Virus record (IMG/VR): IMGVR_UViG_3300027736_000002
Coordinates: 1-54,919 of that record
DNA: 54,919 bases
Strand: one strand, 5' to 3'
Source of the DNA: a virus
Part shown: piece by piece, positions 25,308 through 32,378 of the stretch
How the letters are laid out: each line of letters begins with the position of its first letter
Numbering within the stretch: the first letter of the stretch is position 1
Notes under the pieces: model-generated
Database searches by the model: none
What the model saw: only the letters and a program-made list of their open reading frames with translations
Told to the model about the DNA's origin: nothing
Translations under genes and position numbers: made by a program

Positions 25308-25441
25308 TTCAATATCTCCCGTTCCAGCACTGCAACCGCAGCGTCAATCTGTTCAAACAAATAGTGCGGTAATGATGTAGTCGTTGCGCCTTCGATTGCC
25401 GACAACAGCTTGAGTAGTTGAAGTAATTCTGGCTTGGTCAT
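25304..25441 (-). CDS. Small helical protein, 45 aa
   Basis: The ATG at 25441 overlaps the stop of the membrane gene upstream, and the TGA overlaps the next ATG. It encodes two helices (MTKPELLQLLKLLSAIEG and FEQIDAAVAVLEREIL). Its place in an unbroken overlap chain is the main evidence. Function unknown. Confidence 0.55.
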   Translation of the reverse strand: MTKPELLQLLKLLSAIEGATTTSLPHYLFEQIDAAVAVLEREILK

Positions 25442-25563
25442 AGCATCCCCCAGACAAACCCAGCTATGCCAGCCAAAAATGTAATTGTCATCAGCACTAA
25501 AAAGATTATTGTTACCCAGTGCATGATTTCATCGATCATGTTGTAGTCATCGTCATCGTTCAT
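25438..25563 (-). CDS. Single-pass membrane miniprotein, 41 aa
   Basis: The start at 25563 overlaps the upstream stop by 4 bases. An acidic N-terminus (MNDDDDYNMIDEIM) is followed by one long hydrophobic helix (residues 18-40) rich in Leu, Ile, Phe and Val. The acidic end is probably cytoplasmic. It could act on the host membrane or on superinfection; nothing specific is visible. Confidence 0.6.
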   Translation of the reverse strand: MNDDDDYNMIDEIMHWVTIIFLVLMTITFLAGIAGFVWGML

Positions 25564-25772
25564 AGTTGCACCTTTCTTGTCTTGAGTCCGCGATGTGTGT
25601 AGCACTGCACCGACCCATCCTCTAGCATCTTCCAGGCGGCATTCTCGCCGCACATTTTTTGAATTAGCTCCTCTGCCGTATCTATCCGTGCCTCGTGTTC
25701 GCTGGGGCCGTCTAGCAAGTATGCTGCCGACAAGACCGAGGCTACTAAGGCTGCTGCAATCCAGTTTAGCAT
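25560..25772 (-). CDS. Small protein with N-terminal signal-like helix, 70 aa
   Basis: MLNWIAAALVASVLSAAYLL is a hydrophobic segment like a signal anchor or signal peptide. It is followed by a charged helical domain with two Cys (MCGENAAW and VQCYTH) that could form a disulphide if exported. It is coupled to its neighbours by overlaps. It may be a periplasmic or membrane-anchored accessory protein. Confidence 0.6.
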   Translation of the reverse strand: MLNWIAAALVASVLSAAYLLDGPSEHEARIDTAEELIQKMCGENAAWKMLEDGSVQCYTHRGLKTRKVQL

Positions 25773-25918
25773 TCTCCTTCTCCTTTACACTTATGGCAAA
25801 TAGTGCCATCAAACTGACCTTCTCCTGAACCGGAGCAGGCTGGACAGATGCCTTCTTCTAAAACTTCTGGGCCATCGTCAGCCATATAGGCTGCTAGATC
25901 TTCTTCGTAGTCAATCAT
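25766..25918 (-). CDS. DnaJ-type CxxCxGxG zinc miniprotein, 50 aa
   Basis: An acidic N-terminal half (MIDYEEDLAAYMADDGPEVL) is followed by CPACSGSGEGQFDG and CHKCKGEGEC, the paired CxxCxGxG knuckles of DnaJ-like zinc domains. Four cysteines suit one zinc site. It overlaps the wHTH gene upstream by 8 bases and the next gene by 7 bases. Small zinc proteins of this type are common in phage accessory operons; the role is unknown. Confidence 0.65.
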   Translation of the reverse strand: MIDYEEDLAAYMADDGPEVLEEGICPACSGSGEGQFDGTICHKCKGEGEC

Positions 25919-26378
25919 TATTAGCTCCAAAGAACTTCTGTAGCTGCTTGTACAGGGTGTGCGCTTCGGAAAGGGTCATCTTTTCGATGTCGATGGTGGC
26001 TGGTTGTGGAGTTGACTGCTCCAACAACTTAGCATTAACAAGATAAGGGTTGGCGGCACGCTCAACCTTTGTGGTGGGCAAAGCCCGCAATAGTTCATAC
26101 TCTTGCCCGACAGCGGCCCATTGCGCAACGAGGCGTTTAATGCTAGTGCCGCGCGGTCCTTTTATCCGGGTCAGTTCATGCCTGGCAAGGGCAACCATGC
26201 CACGTGAGTACATTGAGTTTATTGCTGAGCTGACATTGCCACGCGGCACATGCAGCATACTTGCAAGGCAGGCTGCGGAGCGCGGCAACTTGGAGTCGTG
26301 CAACAGCTGCCAAATACGCTGCGTGAGGGGCGGAAGTTTTACACCGGCTTGAGCTAGCGCAGACGAGATTTGATTCAT
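25911..26378 (-). CDS. Winged helix-turn-helix protein heading the accessory operon, 155 aa
   Basis: Residues about 16-70 (LTQRIWQLLHDSKLPRSAA, then LASMLHVPRGNVSSAINSM and SRGMVALAR) read as a winged helix: a helix, a recognition helix and a wing. The C-terminal half is a basic then helical region (EKMTLSEAHTLYKQLQKFF). The ATG has AAGGAAAA 5 bases upstream. It is the first gene after promoter module 1 and therefore heads the chain of small accessory genes. It may regulate that operon or a host gene. Confidence 0.7.
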   Translation of the reverse strand: MNQISSALAQAGVKLPPLTQRIWQLLHDSKLPRSAACLASMLHVPRGNVSSAINSMYSRGMVALARHELTRIKGPRGTSIKRLVAQWAAVGQEYELLRALPTTKVERAANPYLVNAKLLEQSTPQPATIDIEKMTLSEAHTLYKQLQKFFGANND

Positions 26379-26392
26379 AGGTTTTCCTTATA

Positions 26393-26460
26393 ACATTGAG
26401 ACGGCGAGACTGCCGTGAGTGCATTGTACAACACTTTTTTGAGTGCCATACAATTATTTT
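26393..26460 (-). promoter_or_regulatory. Promoter/leader module copy 1 (accessory operon)
   Basis: On the minus strand TTGTAT (26453-26448) is followed after 19 bases by TACAAT (26428-26423). The leader hairpin ACGGC...GCCGT (26401-26416) and the shared CTCAATGT follow. The spacer holds an inverted repeat around CACTCAAAAAAGTG. The -35 box abuts the stop codon of the DNA polymerase gene. The module recurs at 34767, 37945 and 38428. Confidence 0.75.
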
Positions 26461-28235
26461 GTGACCCCAAGGTCATTAAGCATGGCGTGAGCTTTTTTGA
26501 TGTACCAGTCATGGTCAATGTCATCAGGCAAAGAATCCGGCAGAATCATGAGCGGCTTGGCCCCATCGGTTATAGGGACCTTGTTGCCATTCTTTTTGTA
26601 GTGTATGGCCCCTTGCTCATCTTTGGCATAGTACCAACGGACTGCTTTACCTAGATACTCATTGTTCTTGATAGCCCCTCCGGTAACAGCTCTGACCGAG
26701 ATGAACTTACGAATCTCTGTACACTCATGGATTGTGGTCTCTATCGGAATGTCAAGCTGTAAGTAGTCCACAACGGCTTGCGTACAGATCTGAGTTGTCG
26801 GTGTTTTGGACAGGTTTTCATCGGCATAAACACCTTTGACTTTATACCCGCCATTGCGCTTAAGTGCAATGTAGTTGTTGATGTCACGCGAGTAGACCGC
26901 AGAATAAGAGGTCTCTTCAGTGCTAAAGCCAGTTGTTCTTTCCCACCTGGCAACAATGGTCTCCATGGCCGCTTGGTTGCGCTTTTGGCAATAGATGATG
27001 ATGCCATCAGTATTAGCACTCACAACACTAATGCTTTGTTCTTCAAGAGCCTCAATAAGCATTAGCAAGCTGAGTTGCCCAGTCACGGTTGTTTGAATAA
27101 GTAGGTTAGGTCCATAGAGGGCTGACCACCGTGACCCAAATTTGCCAAAGCTCCCGTTGATCGTAACTTTTAAAGCCTCGTTGATGACCTTATTGCCCTC
27201 TCTTTTTGCCTTGATTCTTTTCTCCACAAGGGATCTGTAGACGGTCAAGAAGTCAGGCCCGATATGGTCAGGATAAAGCTTCTGGTTCAGGATGACGCTA
27301 GGATAGTAGCTAGTCACGTCGCGGTCAACAATGATGTGGTTGGCGTCAGCTATGTAGTGAACTTTTTTCTCGCAAGAATGAATCCCGCCAATGCCTAGTT
27401 GGTATGTGCTAGACCCGACCTTGATCTTGAGTTTGCCGACCTCCAATGGTTCAGCAACGTCACCTTTTTCATTGAGTGTGAATGGCCGCGTCTTAAAAAT
27501 GTCTAAGGCATTGCCTAACCCTGGATGCTTAAACGCAACAAACAACGGAGGAACATAGTTGAATGAAAAGTCTTTAGGCAGACTAGGTCGAGAAACCTTC
27601 TCACCCTTGATTGCCTCGATCTGTTTTTTGATGACCGACTCAGCTATTTGAGCATCTGACTTTGACCGTAACTCCAAGCCATACTCTTTGCCCATCTGTT
27701 CACGTAGCTCAATCTGTTCACTGAGCCGGCCGTATAGGTCAATCGTTGTGTCTAAGTCGTTGATGCAGTAGCTACTCAGCAAGTCTCTTTCGTTTCGCTT
27801 GATCGTTGCGTTTGGTTCTATTGGCAAGTCTTGCATGCGTTTACTGTGCAAGCGACCACCATAGATCTTTAAACTTGCCTTCCCAGGTGCAACTTCAATC
27901 AAGTCAATGTGATCGATGTACTGGCATCTTGGCAATGTGTACTTTGATTCTGCATCCCAAGCCCTAAGATCATTGACAATGATGTCATCTGACAGAGCCT
28001 TCAGCTTTTGTGAATCAAAGCCGGCAATGGATCCTTTAAGCAAAAGCAGGTCATAGCGGTTGCCATTGAACGTGATGATTGTGTACTTGGACAAAAGGCT
28101 TTTAAGTGGCTCAACGTCAAAGTCTTCCCAGTCTGAGCGTTCAAAGGTTGCAATCTTGCCATTAGCAACGGACTTGATGGCAATCAAAAAGTAGTTGACA
28201 TAGCATTCAATGTCAAGTACAGCTTTATTCCGCAT
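26454..28235 (-). CDS. Family B DNA polymerase with 3'-5' exonuclease, 593 aa
   Basis: The exonuclease motifs are visible: LDIE at residues 7-10, FNGNRYD near 53 and INDLDTT near 160. The polymerase palm follows, with motif A DRDVTSYYPS near 303, motif B KVTINGSFGKFG near 356 and motif C ANTDGIII near 404. The start at 28235 was preferred because GGAG lies 6 bases upstream; 28250 is an alternative. The length is short for family B, as in several phage replicases, and motif C reads NTDG rather than DTDS. It overlaps the dCMP deaminase gene and ends the modification operon. It is probably the replicative polymerase. Confidence 0.85.
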   Translation of the reverse strand: MRNKAVLDIECYVNYFLIAIKSVANGKIATFERSDWEDFDVEPLKSLLSKYTIITFNGNRYDLLLLKGSIAGFDSQKLKALSDDIIVNDLRAWDAESKYTLPRCQYIDHIDLIEVAPGKASLKIYGGRLHSKRMQDLPIEPNATIKRNERDLLSSYCINDLDTTIDLYGRLSEQIELREQMGKEYGLELRSKSDAQIAESVIKKQIEAIKGEKVSRPSLPKDFSFNYVPPLFVAFKHPGLGNALDIFKTRPFTLNEKGDVAEPLEVGKLKIKVGSSTYQLGIGGIHSCEKKVHYIADANHIIVDRDVTSYYPSVILNQKLYPDHIGPDFLTVYRSLVEKRIKAKREGNKVINEALKVTINGSFGKFGSRWSALYGPNLLIQTTVTGQLSLLMLIEALEEQSISVVSANTDGIIIYCQKRNQAAMETIVARWERTTGFSTEETSYSAVYSRDINNYIALKRNGGYKVKGVYADENLSKTPTTQICTQAVVDYLQLDIPIETTIHECTEIRKFISVRAVTGGAIKNNEYLGKAVRWYYAKDEQGAIHYKKNGNKVPITDGAKPLMILPDSLPDDIDHDWYIKKAHAMLNDLGVTK

Positions 28236-28653
28236 ACTGACTCCATGCACGACCTGCTAAAACCCACAATTCTTTGCCACTGGATGGGTAGTCTTTATCG
28301 GCAACGATGCGCTTTATGCTTGTGCACAATGCTAGTTTGGTGCAGCTTATGCACGGCGCTGTTGTGCAGTACAAAGTGTCGGCTTCATCGACTTGACGCA
28401 GTCTAGCTATTGCGTTTTGTTCAGCATGGGCTGACATGCAAAGATCTAAGCCTGAACCACTAGGCAGTCCGGCTCCTGCACAAGGCACATCAATGCAATG
28501 TTGCGATCCTGGGAAAGACCCGTTGTAGCCGGAAGACAAGATGTATCCGTTGCCAGTTATCACGGCACCGACTTGCCTTCTGGAACAGGTTGCTCTTTTG
28601 GCAAATGCCCTAGCAACTTGCATGTAAGTCTGATCTAGCGTTGGTCTTGTCAT
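28225..28653 (-). CDS. dCMP deaminase (zinc-dependent), 142 aa
   Basis: The zinc-binding catalytic motifs of the cytidine/deoxycytidylate deaminase family are clear: HAEQNAI with H76 and E78, and PCISC with C101 and C104. The N-terminal RRQVGAVITGNGYILSSGYNG is typical of dCMP deaminases (ComEB type). The enzyme converts dCMP to dUMP, the substrate of thymidylate synthase or dUMP hydroxymethylase. It sits between the putative modification protein (4-base overlap) and the DNA polymerase, so it likely feeds the modified-base pathway. Confidence 0.9.
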   Translation of the reverse strand: MTRPTLDQTYMQVARAFAKRATCSRRQVGAVITGNGYILSSGYNGSFPGSQHCIDVPCAGAGLPSGSGLDLCMSAHAEQNAIARLRQVDEADTLYCTTAPCISCTKLALCTSIKRIVADKDYPSSGKELWVLAGRAWSQYAE

Positions 28654-29768
28654 GATGGTTGCCGACCTTCTCTATGCTTGATGTGATTTATGTTGAATAT
28701 TTTTGAACGGTCTACGCTGTCATAGCCTCTAGGCTGGATGTATTGCTCGCAGTACCGAATCAAGTCACAACCGGGAGCAGCATCTTCAACGTCCATCGGT
28801 CTAGAGTTGAACAAGTCACAAAACATTCTTGTGCCGGTATCATAAAAGCTTTGTTTGCCCATTTTGCCTATAGGCTTAAAGACCAGCTCAAGGGCTGCTG
28901 TTGCATTTGCGCCATGATAGCAGTTTGAATTCTCATCAACGAGTTCTGGAAAGTACTCAGCAATGTCCATGACCCAGGCGGTTAGAACAAACTTGAACCT
29001 TCTCCATCCATGCAGTGTCTGCCAGTCTAAGCACCAGTCAACAGCGGATTGGATTTTTATCGGTTCTGATTGGTCAACCAACCAATTAAAAAAGTCTCGG
29101 GCAAGCTTAGGGGCTATGTCAACTAGGTACTCACGGCCTCCTTGACTATAGGCTGCCGAAGGCTTGTTAAACGAAGGTATTTGGTTGCCCATTGAACTAA
29201 ACATCGGGCCTTCAAAATCTTTGATCAACCGCCTAATTGAGTCCTCACCGTCTGCGTTCTTGCAGAGGTAAGGGACTGGCGAGTTGTACCAGCCATGCGG
29301 TGGCAGCTTAGCGTCACCGATCATGGCAAAGCTTGCACCTGAACCACAAATCCTGTGCACAAGAAAAATGTAGAACCATTCTGCATCGTTGAACTTGTCA
29401 GCGTAGCCTTCACATGCATAGCCGTGTTTGACATTCCATTTGTGTTTTGGATTGTCTTTGCCTAAAAACATTTCTTGTGGCACGTTTGAAAAGCCAGCAG
29501 CCCATCGGCTGACTGTGTCATAGATGTGAATGTTGTCTTGTAAAGGGCAGCCACTTTTAGTAGACTCAGGCAACATGCCAACGTTACGGTCTTGCAGCAA
29601 CTTAGCTCTATGGTGATACGCAACCGCTTCTAAGAAGTAGATCGACGGCTCTAGGTTGTAGTCTGAACAAAGATCCCATTCTTTGTTCAGTGCATCACGA
29701 TACGGATGCCTATCAATTTCATGCAACTCCAATGAGTGCAGTAGTTCAGGGCTATGGTTTAGCATCAT
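28650..29768 (-). CDS. Helical protein, possible amino-acid:DNA transferase relative, 372 aa
   Basis: An all-helical soluble protein with conserved-looking aromatic and Cys/His segments: HGYACEGYADKF, EWFYIFLVHRICGSGASF, GPMFSSMGNQIPSF, and a C-terminal CDLIRYCEQYIQ. The overall look and its place beside a TS-like gene, a PLP-like gene and a dCMP deaminase suggest the alpha-glutamyl/putrescinyl-thymine pyrophosphorylase (amino-acid:DNA transferase) group, proposed to decorate hydroxymethylated bases in phage DNA. I cannot confirm the family by eye. It overlaps both neighbours by 4 bases. A structural comparison would decide this. Confidence 0.45.
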   Translation of the reverse strand: MMLNHSPELLHSLELHEIDRHPYRDALNKEWDLCSDYNLEPSIYFLEAVAYHHRAKLLQDRNVGMLPESTKSGCPLQDNIHIYDTVSRWAAGFSNVPQEMFLGKDNPKHKWNVKHGYACEGYADKFNDAEWFYIFLVHRICGSGASFAMIGDAKLPPHGWYNSPVPYLCKNADGEDSIRRLIKDFEGPMFSSMGNQIPSFNKPSAAYSQGGREYLVDIAPKLARDFFNWLVDQSEPIKIQSAVDWCLDWQTLHGWRRFKFVLTAWVMDIAEYFPELVDENSNCYHGANATAALELVFKPIGKMGKQSFYDTGTRMFCDLFNSRPMDVEDAAPGCDLIRYCEQYIQPRGYDSVDRSKIFNINHIKHREGRQPS

Positions 29769-30691
29769 GGCCCACGCTCCAGGTCAGACATGTCACCCCA
29801 TTCCCGCTGGCTTTTTAAGGGTATATTTTGGACTTGTTTATACTGAGCCACTACTTTGTCATCGGTGCCAACGTTTATGAAGATTGAGTCATCTATGCCA
29901 AAATTTTCAAAGTCTTCCCAGCACTTGGCATCATAGTTTGCCGTTGACGGGAAAGGTGGCCGTTTGTTTAGTGGTACGTCTTTCAAAAACGGTTGAGATG
30001 ATGACCATAGGATTGCATTGCCAATCTCACCATCATGCATATTACGAGCAACGATCACGCCACGGCAAGCTGCTTTAGGCCAAGCTATTTGCAATGCACG
30101 AATGGCTGTTCCAGTAGACACCGACATCCAAATCTCACTAGGATCTTTACCTAGTTGTTCAGTGACAAGTCCTGCAAGATTGATGATGCCGGCTGTGACC
30201 AATGGTGTTTTGCCAAGTCCAAAAGGCAAGTACTTTGCCCCATGCTTTTCAGCCCACTTCTTAGCATAGCTGTTTAAGGTTGGCATTGCTGCAATCTTGA
30301 TAAAACGCAAGTCAGACCCATAAGACAACAGTGCTTTTTGATGCATTGAAGGTTCGCCTGATGCTGGACAAAAGAACACGCAATGTTTGCCATAGAGTTT
30401 GGCAAGGGTTGCAATTGCATCCATAGCCATACCTACGCGAGGAGCACAATAGACTAAAACGTCTTCTTTGCACTCCGCTATCAACTGCTCAGCGCCGTAG
30501 CCTTTCAAGCTGCTAGCACTAGCATCGCCTCTGAACACCCACTTTTTACCATGGGGCCGTACTACTGGGGCTGACAGCTTTGACTTAAAGCCATTGCGCA
30601 TTGCAATGTAGTAGGACCTTGCATCATGTCTGCCCCAGCCTGCCGGAATGTCCATGTTTGACTTGCTAGTTGTGCACGTGAAGATACTCAT
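29765..30691 (-). CDS. PLP-dependent enzyme-like protein (fold type II look), 308 aa
   Basis: A candidate PLP lysine lies in SLKGYGAEQL (K63). Rossmann-like segments (VLVYCAPRVGMAMDAIATLAKLYGK) and the glycine loop VSTGTAIRAL (residues 191-200), which could hold the cofactor phosphate, follow the order seen in cysteine/threonine synthase-like enzymes. PLP enzymes occur in known phage thymidine hypermodification clusters, where they tailor an amino acid attached to the base. The start at 30691 has a GGGG site upstream and overlaps the SGNH-like gene by 4 bases. The name rests on short motifs only. Confidence 0.5.
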   Translation of the reverse strand: MSIFTCTTSKSNMDIPAGWGRHDARSYYIAMRNGFKSKLSAPVVRPHGKKWVFRGDASASSLKGYGAEQLIAECKEDVLVYCAPRVGMAMDAIATLAKLYGKHCVFFCPASGEPSMHQKALLSYGSDLRFIKIAAMPTLNSYAKKWAEKHGAKYLPFGLGKTPLVTAGIINLAGLVTEQLGKDPSEIWMSVSTGTAIRALQIAWPKAACRGVIVARNMHDGEIGNAILWSSSQPFLKDVPLNKRPPFPSTANYDAKCWEDFENFGIDDSIFINVGTDDKVVAQYKQVQNIPLKSQREWGDMSDLERGP

Positions 30692-31644
30692 AGTTGACCC
30701 CAATCAAAACGACGGTAAAAAGGAGGTGCAATGTGCACCGATGAGTTGAGCTCCATGAAAATGTTTGCATACTCTTCAGGGTCTACGGAGTACCAGCTGC
30801 TTGGCGGACTGATCAAGCATTGTTGGCTCATTTTGTCCATAAACAATTCAGTCCAATACCGCCTTTGATCTACTGTACCAGTGAATGGGGTTCCTTTATA
30901 AAAACCGGTTTGAGGGATCTTGCGCTTTTCCCATTCGATCGGTACAGGGGCGGCAATTTCAACTTGAATGTCATACTCACTGTTTAAAAAGTTGGCCACA
31001 TCGGCATAGTTGCTGCATAAGTCAATGACGGCTTGTTTAGGGGCGCTCTGTCGACCGATATGATGTCGGATGTCTATTGATCCACAGACTAAAGTTACGC
31101 GCCTTGGTTTGTGAACCAAGCGGCCTATTTGCTCAACAAAATAGCCTTTTTGTAATGCCCCATGCAACGTTAGTCCGTTTGTCCGGATTACACCTGAACC
31201 GCTAGCTGCAAAGGCCGTTGAGTGGCTGTCACCGATTGCGACTACGTCGTTTTTAAGATCTTGTTGGGTCAGTGTTGTCGAGGCTTGAAGGCGCGCATCT
31301 AGATTGGCCAAAAGGGCAGACGTCAGCCTAGTTGAGCATGTGGCCTGGCCTAAGCGTTTAGACAATTGGTGTGCATAGTTTGGCATAGGCCAATCCAAGC
31401 TGACTAGTTGTCCTTTGTAGTTTGCCAATTCTTCAAGCTTGTCAACTAAGCCTTCACTGACCCCTCCGAACAAATTGAGCACTCCGCCAAAATTGACGCC
31501 ATGCTCCACGTATAGGATTGGGCAAGTTAGCGGGTCAGTTGGCCCAGCAACAGGCACGCCAAGACATTCTGCCCAATGCATGGCCCAGCCACGCACATGG
31601 CTTTTTGGACGGACAGGTATGTTTTGAAATGGGTTGTAAATCAT
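30688..31644 (-). CDS. SGNH/GDSL-like protein in the modification operon, 318 aa
   Basis: The N-terminal 130 residues are of unknown type. From residue about 134 the order IGDSHS (138-140 GDS), CGSIDIRHH (187-195) and a final VHIAPP (H304) follows blocks I, III and V of SGNH hydrolases. The usual Asp three residues before the last His is Ser here, so the catalytic triad may be altered. Hydrolases of this fold usually remove acyl or acetyl groups. Its presence between the TS-like and PLP-like genes with 4-base overlaps suggests a step in base modification. Confidence 0.5.
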   Translation of the reverse strand: MIYNPFQNIPVRPKSHVRGWAMHWAECLGVPVAGPTDPLTCPILYVEHGVNFGGVLNLFGGVSEGLVDKLEELANYKGQLVSLDWPMPNYAHQLSKRLGQATCSTRLTSALLANLDARLQASTTLTQQDLKNDVVAIGDSHSTAFAASGSGVIRTNGLTLHGALQKGYFVEQIGRLVHKPRRVTLVCGSIDIRHHIGRQSAPKQAVIDLCSNYADVANFLNSEYDIQVEIAAPVPIEWEKRKIPQTGFYKGTPFTGTVDQRRYWTELFMDKMSQQCLISPPSSWYSVDPEEYANIFMELNSSVHIAPPFYRRFDWGQL

Positions 31645-32378
31645 TTTACAAGCCCGATGTGCCGTGGATAGATGTGCAAAGATCCTGCATTCCAGTACAT
31701 GTTGCCTTTGACTAAGTCAGGATAGGTTTGTTGCAGCCTGATCAAAGCAAAGTCGTGGACAGTATTTTGCCAAAAGTAGTCACCTTTATACCCATAGACT
31801 GCATCATTAGAACGCATGTTGACGATGTGGTTCAGCTGGCCGTCACGGATAAGTAGCTGAGTGCTGTACGTGCACATGAAGTCACGCATGCCGTCGATGA
31901 CCGAGTCTTCATGCATCGAGGGTCGAATGTAAATGATCACGGCTTGCCGGCTCTCTTTGTTTAAGACAAGGGAGTCAATTGCCTTATGGAATTGATAGCC
32001 GTTCTCAGCGCTAAAGACACACCATCCATAGTTTGAGTTGATCCGACCCTTCTTGCTTGCAACTTGTTGCCAGACCGCAGGCACAGGCGGAGCAATGTCA
32101 TTAGTGTTCAACGACTGGCTCATGTACCAACGCAGCTCACGAGCATTCCATTCGGCATTCACTTCACCAAAAATGGAAGGCTCATCGGCTATGAATGATG
32201 CATTGACAATCTCCAACATTCCAGATTCGTTTGGCTTCATAGCCTTGAACTGGTCTCGGATGCCTTGGACTGCTGTAAAGTAAGGTTTAACTGGTTTGAG
32301 CCTCGTTATCTGATCAAACAGTTTCTTTCCACGGTTGTAGAATTCTTTGTCTTTTCCTGTGCTGTTATCCTTACTCAT
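31641..32378 (-). CDS. Thymidylate synthase-family pyrimidine hydroxymethylase candidate, 245 aa
   Basis: Aligning by eye and without gaps from the catalytic Cys to E. coli ThyA: C169 matches Cys146, R189-S190 match Arg166-Ser167, D192 matches Asp169, and H235/Y237 match the HxY substrate motif. At the position of Asn177, which selects dUMP, this protein has D200. Asp at that site is the hallmark of T4-type dCMP hydroxymethylase. The canonical CH pair is CT. The enzyme therefore probably makes 5-hydroxymethyl-dCMP (or dUMP) with methylene-tetrahydrofolate. It overlaps the MazG-fusion stop by 1 base. Family confidence is high; substrate is inferred. Confidence 0.75.
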   Translation of the reverse strand: MSKDNSTGKDKEFYNRGKKLFDQITRLKPVKPYFTAVQGIRDQFKAMKPNESGMLEIVNASFIADEPSIFGEVNAEWNARELRWYMSQSLNTNDIAPPVPAVWQQVASKKGRINSNYGWCVFSAENGYQFHKAIDSLVLNKESRQAVIIYIRPSMHEDSVIDGMRDFMCTYSTQLLIRDGQLNHIVNMRSNDAVYGYKGDYFWQNTVHDFALIRLQQTYPDLVKGNMYWNAGSLHIYPRHIGLVK

